Position numbers and translations under genes: made by a program
The notes under the pieces: generated by a model
The model's input: only the letters and a program-made list of their open reading frames with translations
Databases searched by the model: none
What the model was told of the DNA's origin: nothing
Shown: positions 28,626 through 29,602 of the stretch, piece by piece
How positions within the stretch are numbered: position 1 is the first letter of the stretch
How the letters are laid out: each line of letters starts with the position of its first letter
Origin: Chara braunii
Taxonomy: Eukaryota > Streptophyta > Charophyceae > Charales > Characeae
Direction: 5' to 3'
Length of the DNA stretch: 29,602 nt
NCBI GenBank assembly: GCA_003427395.1
Contig: BFEA01000438.1
Location: 1,234,063 to 1,263,664, forward strand

Positions 28626-28727
28626 ATGAATTGGGTTGAAGTGGCATACGGTAGAAACAGGGCCTGGAAGCAGGTGCTGCAAACAATAGATCTTGACCTT
28701 AGATCAATCAACATAAATGGACTCGTG
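28626..28727 (+). pseudogene. LINE C ORF2, first codons
   Basis: MNWVEVAYGRNRAWKQ is followed by DLDLRSININGL, matching copy B's MDWVEVVYSKNQKWKH and DLDIRSINVNGL. The start lies 69 bp after the ORF1 stop (23 bp in copy B). Similarity ends at about 28727. The longer open frame to 29000 is non-homologous and reflects composition. Confidence 0.85.
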
Positions 28728-28739
28728 ACTCCCAGCCAA

Positions 28740-29235
28740 CCGTATATGATGGTTTGGGTCATGAACCCTTTGACCCTTGTTGAAGGCAGACTGTCCTCAA
28801 GCAGAACATGGCAGCGGGCAGCAACCCTGCGGATCACCAGGCAGCGCAGTAGAGGCAACACGGTTGCACAACGCCAAAAACAACTGCAAGGAACGACACG
28901 ACACACCGAACTCGCAGCATGGCACCCAAGCAGTGAAGCACCAGGCAACACCACCAAGACAACCACACTGCAAGGGACGAGAGAGCAAGCGGACAAGTAG
29001 CAGAGCGACAATGCTGAGGAGCACAAGGCAACCCCAACACGGCAACCAAACTACAGGGCGCGCAAGCAAAGGACCCGGAAGGCACAACCAGCGGACAGGT
29101 GGCAAGGCAGTGAAGCAACAAAGAGCAAGGCAGCACCACAACCCGGCCACACCACACAGCGAAGAGAACAACATGCCAAGAATGACCTGCGAGGCAAGCG
29201 AAACGAGCGGCAAGGCAGTGGTGGAGCGTAGACCG
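28740..29235. repeat. T-poor degenerate repeat tract
   Basis: The plus strand has very few T. Motifs such as AAGGCAGTGAAGCA, GCAGTGAAGCACCAGGCAA and CAAGGCA recur (about 28934, 29103 and 29212) without a fixed period. It starts where LINE C ends. Open frames on both strands are due to composition. Confidence 0.7.
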
Positions 29236-29538
29236 GGTCGTCCACACATCCAACACGGAGCAAAGCAACACATCACCTACTCACATCACGGGTGAACCCC
29301 ACAGACTGTTGGTTCCCACCGCCCACTGAGCCAGGCAGACACTCCGACAGGCGACACAGACATCCCAAACCGAGCGGCCCTCCTAAGAGTGCAGTTGGCG
29401 CTCCAAACGAGGAACTACCGACTGTTTGGCACTACCTAAGGGTGCTCAGTTGGGCACTCACAAAAATACCTAGAAAGAATTAGAGGGCAGATGGAAGACA
29501 GACAACAGGAAAAGGACCGACAGACATCAAACTGATTT
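29236..29538. other. Unassigned stretch
   Basis: No gene is recognised. One frame at about 29360-29410 reads RAALLRVQLALQTRNYRLFG, which looks protein-like but could not be placed. Confidence 0.35.
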
Positions 29539-29541
29539 TGT

Positions 29542-29602
<61 letters not shown>
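29539..29602. repeat. (TG)n microsatellite
   Basis: A TG repeat with one TA interruption that reaches the window end, so its full length is unknown. Confidence 0.95.

Larger units (their letters stand above)
25330..28727 (+). mobile_element. LINE copy C: ORF1 and start of ORF2, interrupted and 3' truncated
   Basis: Same family and orientation as copy B. ORF1 starts in the region matching B's PLDNLTTA (near 25390), is interrupted at 25564 by SINE material, resumes near 26116 and runs, with frameshifts near 26765 and 27630, to a stop at 28554-28556. ORF2 starts at 28626 but similarity to B ends about 35 codons later, near 28727, where a T-poor repetitive tract begins. Confidence 0.88.

Overview
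The window looks like repeat-rich nuclear DNA from a eukaryote of the green lineage. The main evidence is a set of decayed L1-type LINEs with a plant-like layout: an ORF1 with a DUF4283-like region and a zinc knuckle, then an ORF2 with an APE endonuclease, a reverse transcriptase and a C-terminal zf-RVT zinc-binding domain. A streptophyte alga or early land plant would fit, but the species cannot be named from this sequence. There are no bacterial operons, no rRNA genes and no clearly intact host gene. One run of 635 N and one single N mark assembly gaps.

Layout. 1-500: simple repeats and a dense palindrome. 499-2037: LINE copy A, an ORF1 remnant that breaks into a 1.2 kb pyrimidine-rich minisatellite (2033-3200). 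3300-12548: LINE copy B, nearly full length but full of stops and frameshifts; its ORF2 carries two nested DNA transposons (7579-8360 and about 8686-9546). 12816-14538: two copies of a short poly(A)-tailed SINE-like family flank a poly-asparagine ORF. 15193-15252: a textbook type III hammerhead ribozyme fold. 16844-17627: a 5'-truncated LINE (D) with a 13-bp target-site duplication and a SINE-like 3' end. 17747-18381: N gap. 18773-20600: a SINE carrying a nested 103-bp MITE, a Harbinger-like MITE, a tandem duplication fused to a foldback element, and another SINE. 21230-22960: long direct duplications, a tRNA-like SINE head and more SINE copies. 24057-24593: a minus-strand LINE (E) C-terminus. 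25330-28727: LINE copy C, interrupted by SINE material and truncated at the start of ORF2, then a T-poor repetitive tract and a terminal (TG)n.

How the parts fit. LINEs A, B and C are one family: their ORF1s share two C-terminal regions I cannot assign to a known domain. The SINE-like family has about ten copies here. It shares a two-hairpin head, and a third hairpin whose stem changes sequence but keeps its pairing. One such sequence forms the 3' end of LINE D inside that LINE's own target duplication, which suggests a LINE/SINE partnership. Two MITEs with the same CAGTCTTCCCCCGA terminus sit in TA duplications; removing each on paper restores the LINE reading frame in one case and a 9-bp SINE stem in the other. 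The strongest candidates for new biology are the hammerhead ribozyme, the SINE family with covarying hairpins, and the unassigned ORF1 domains.
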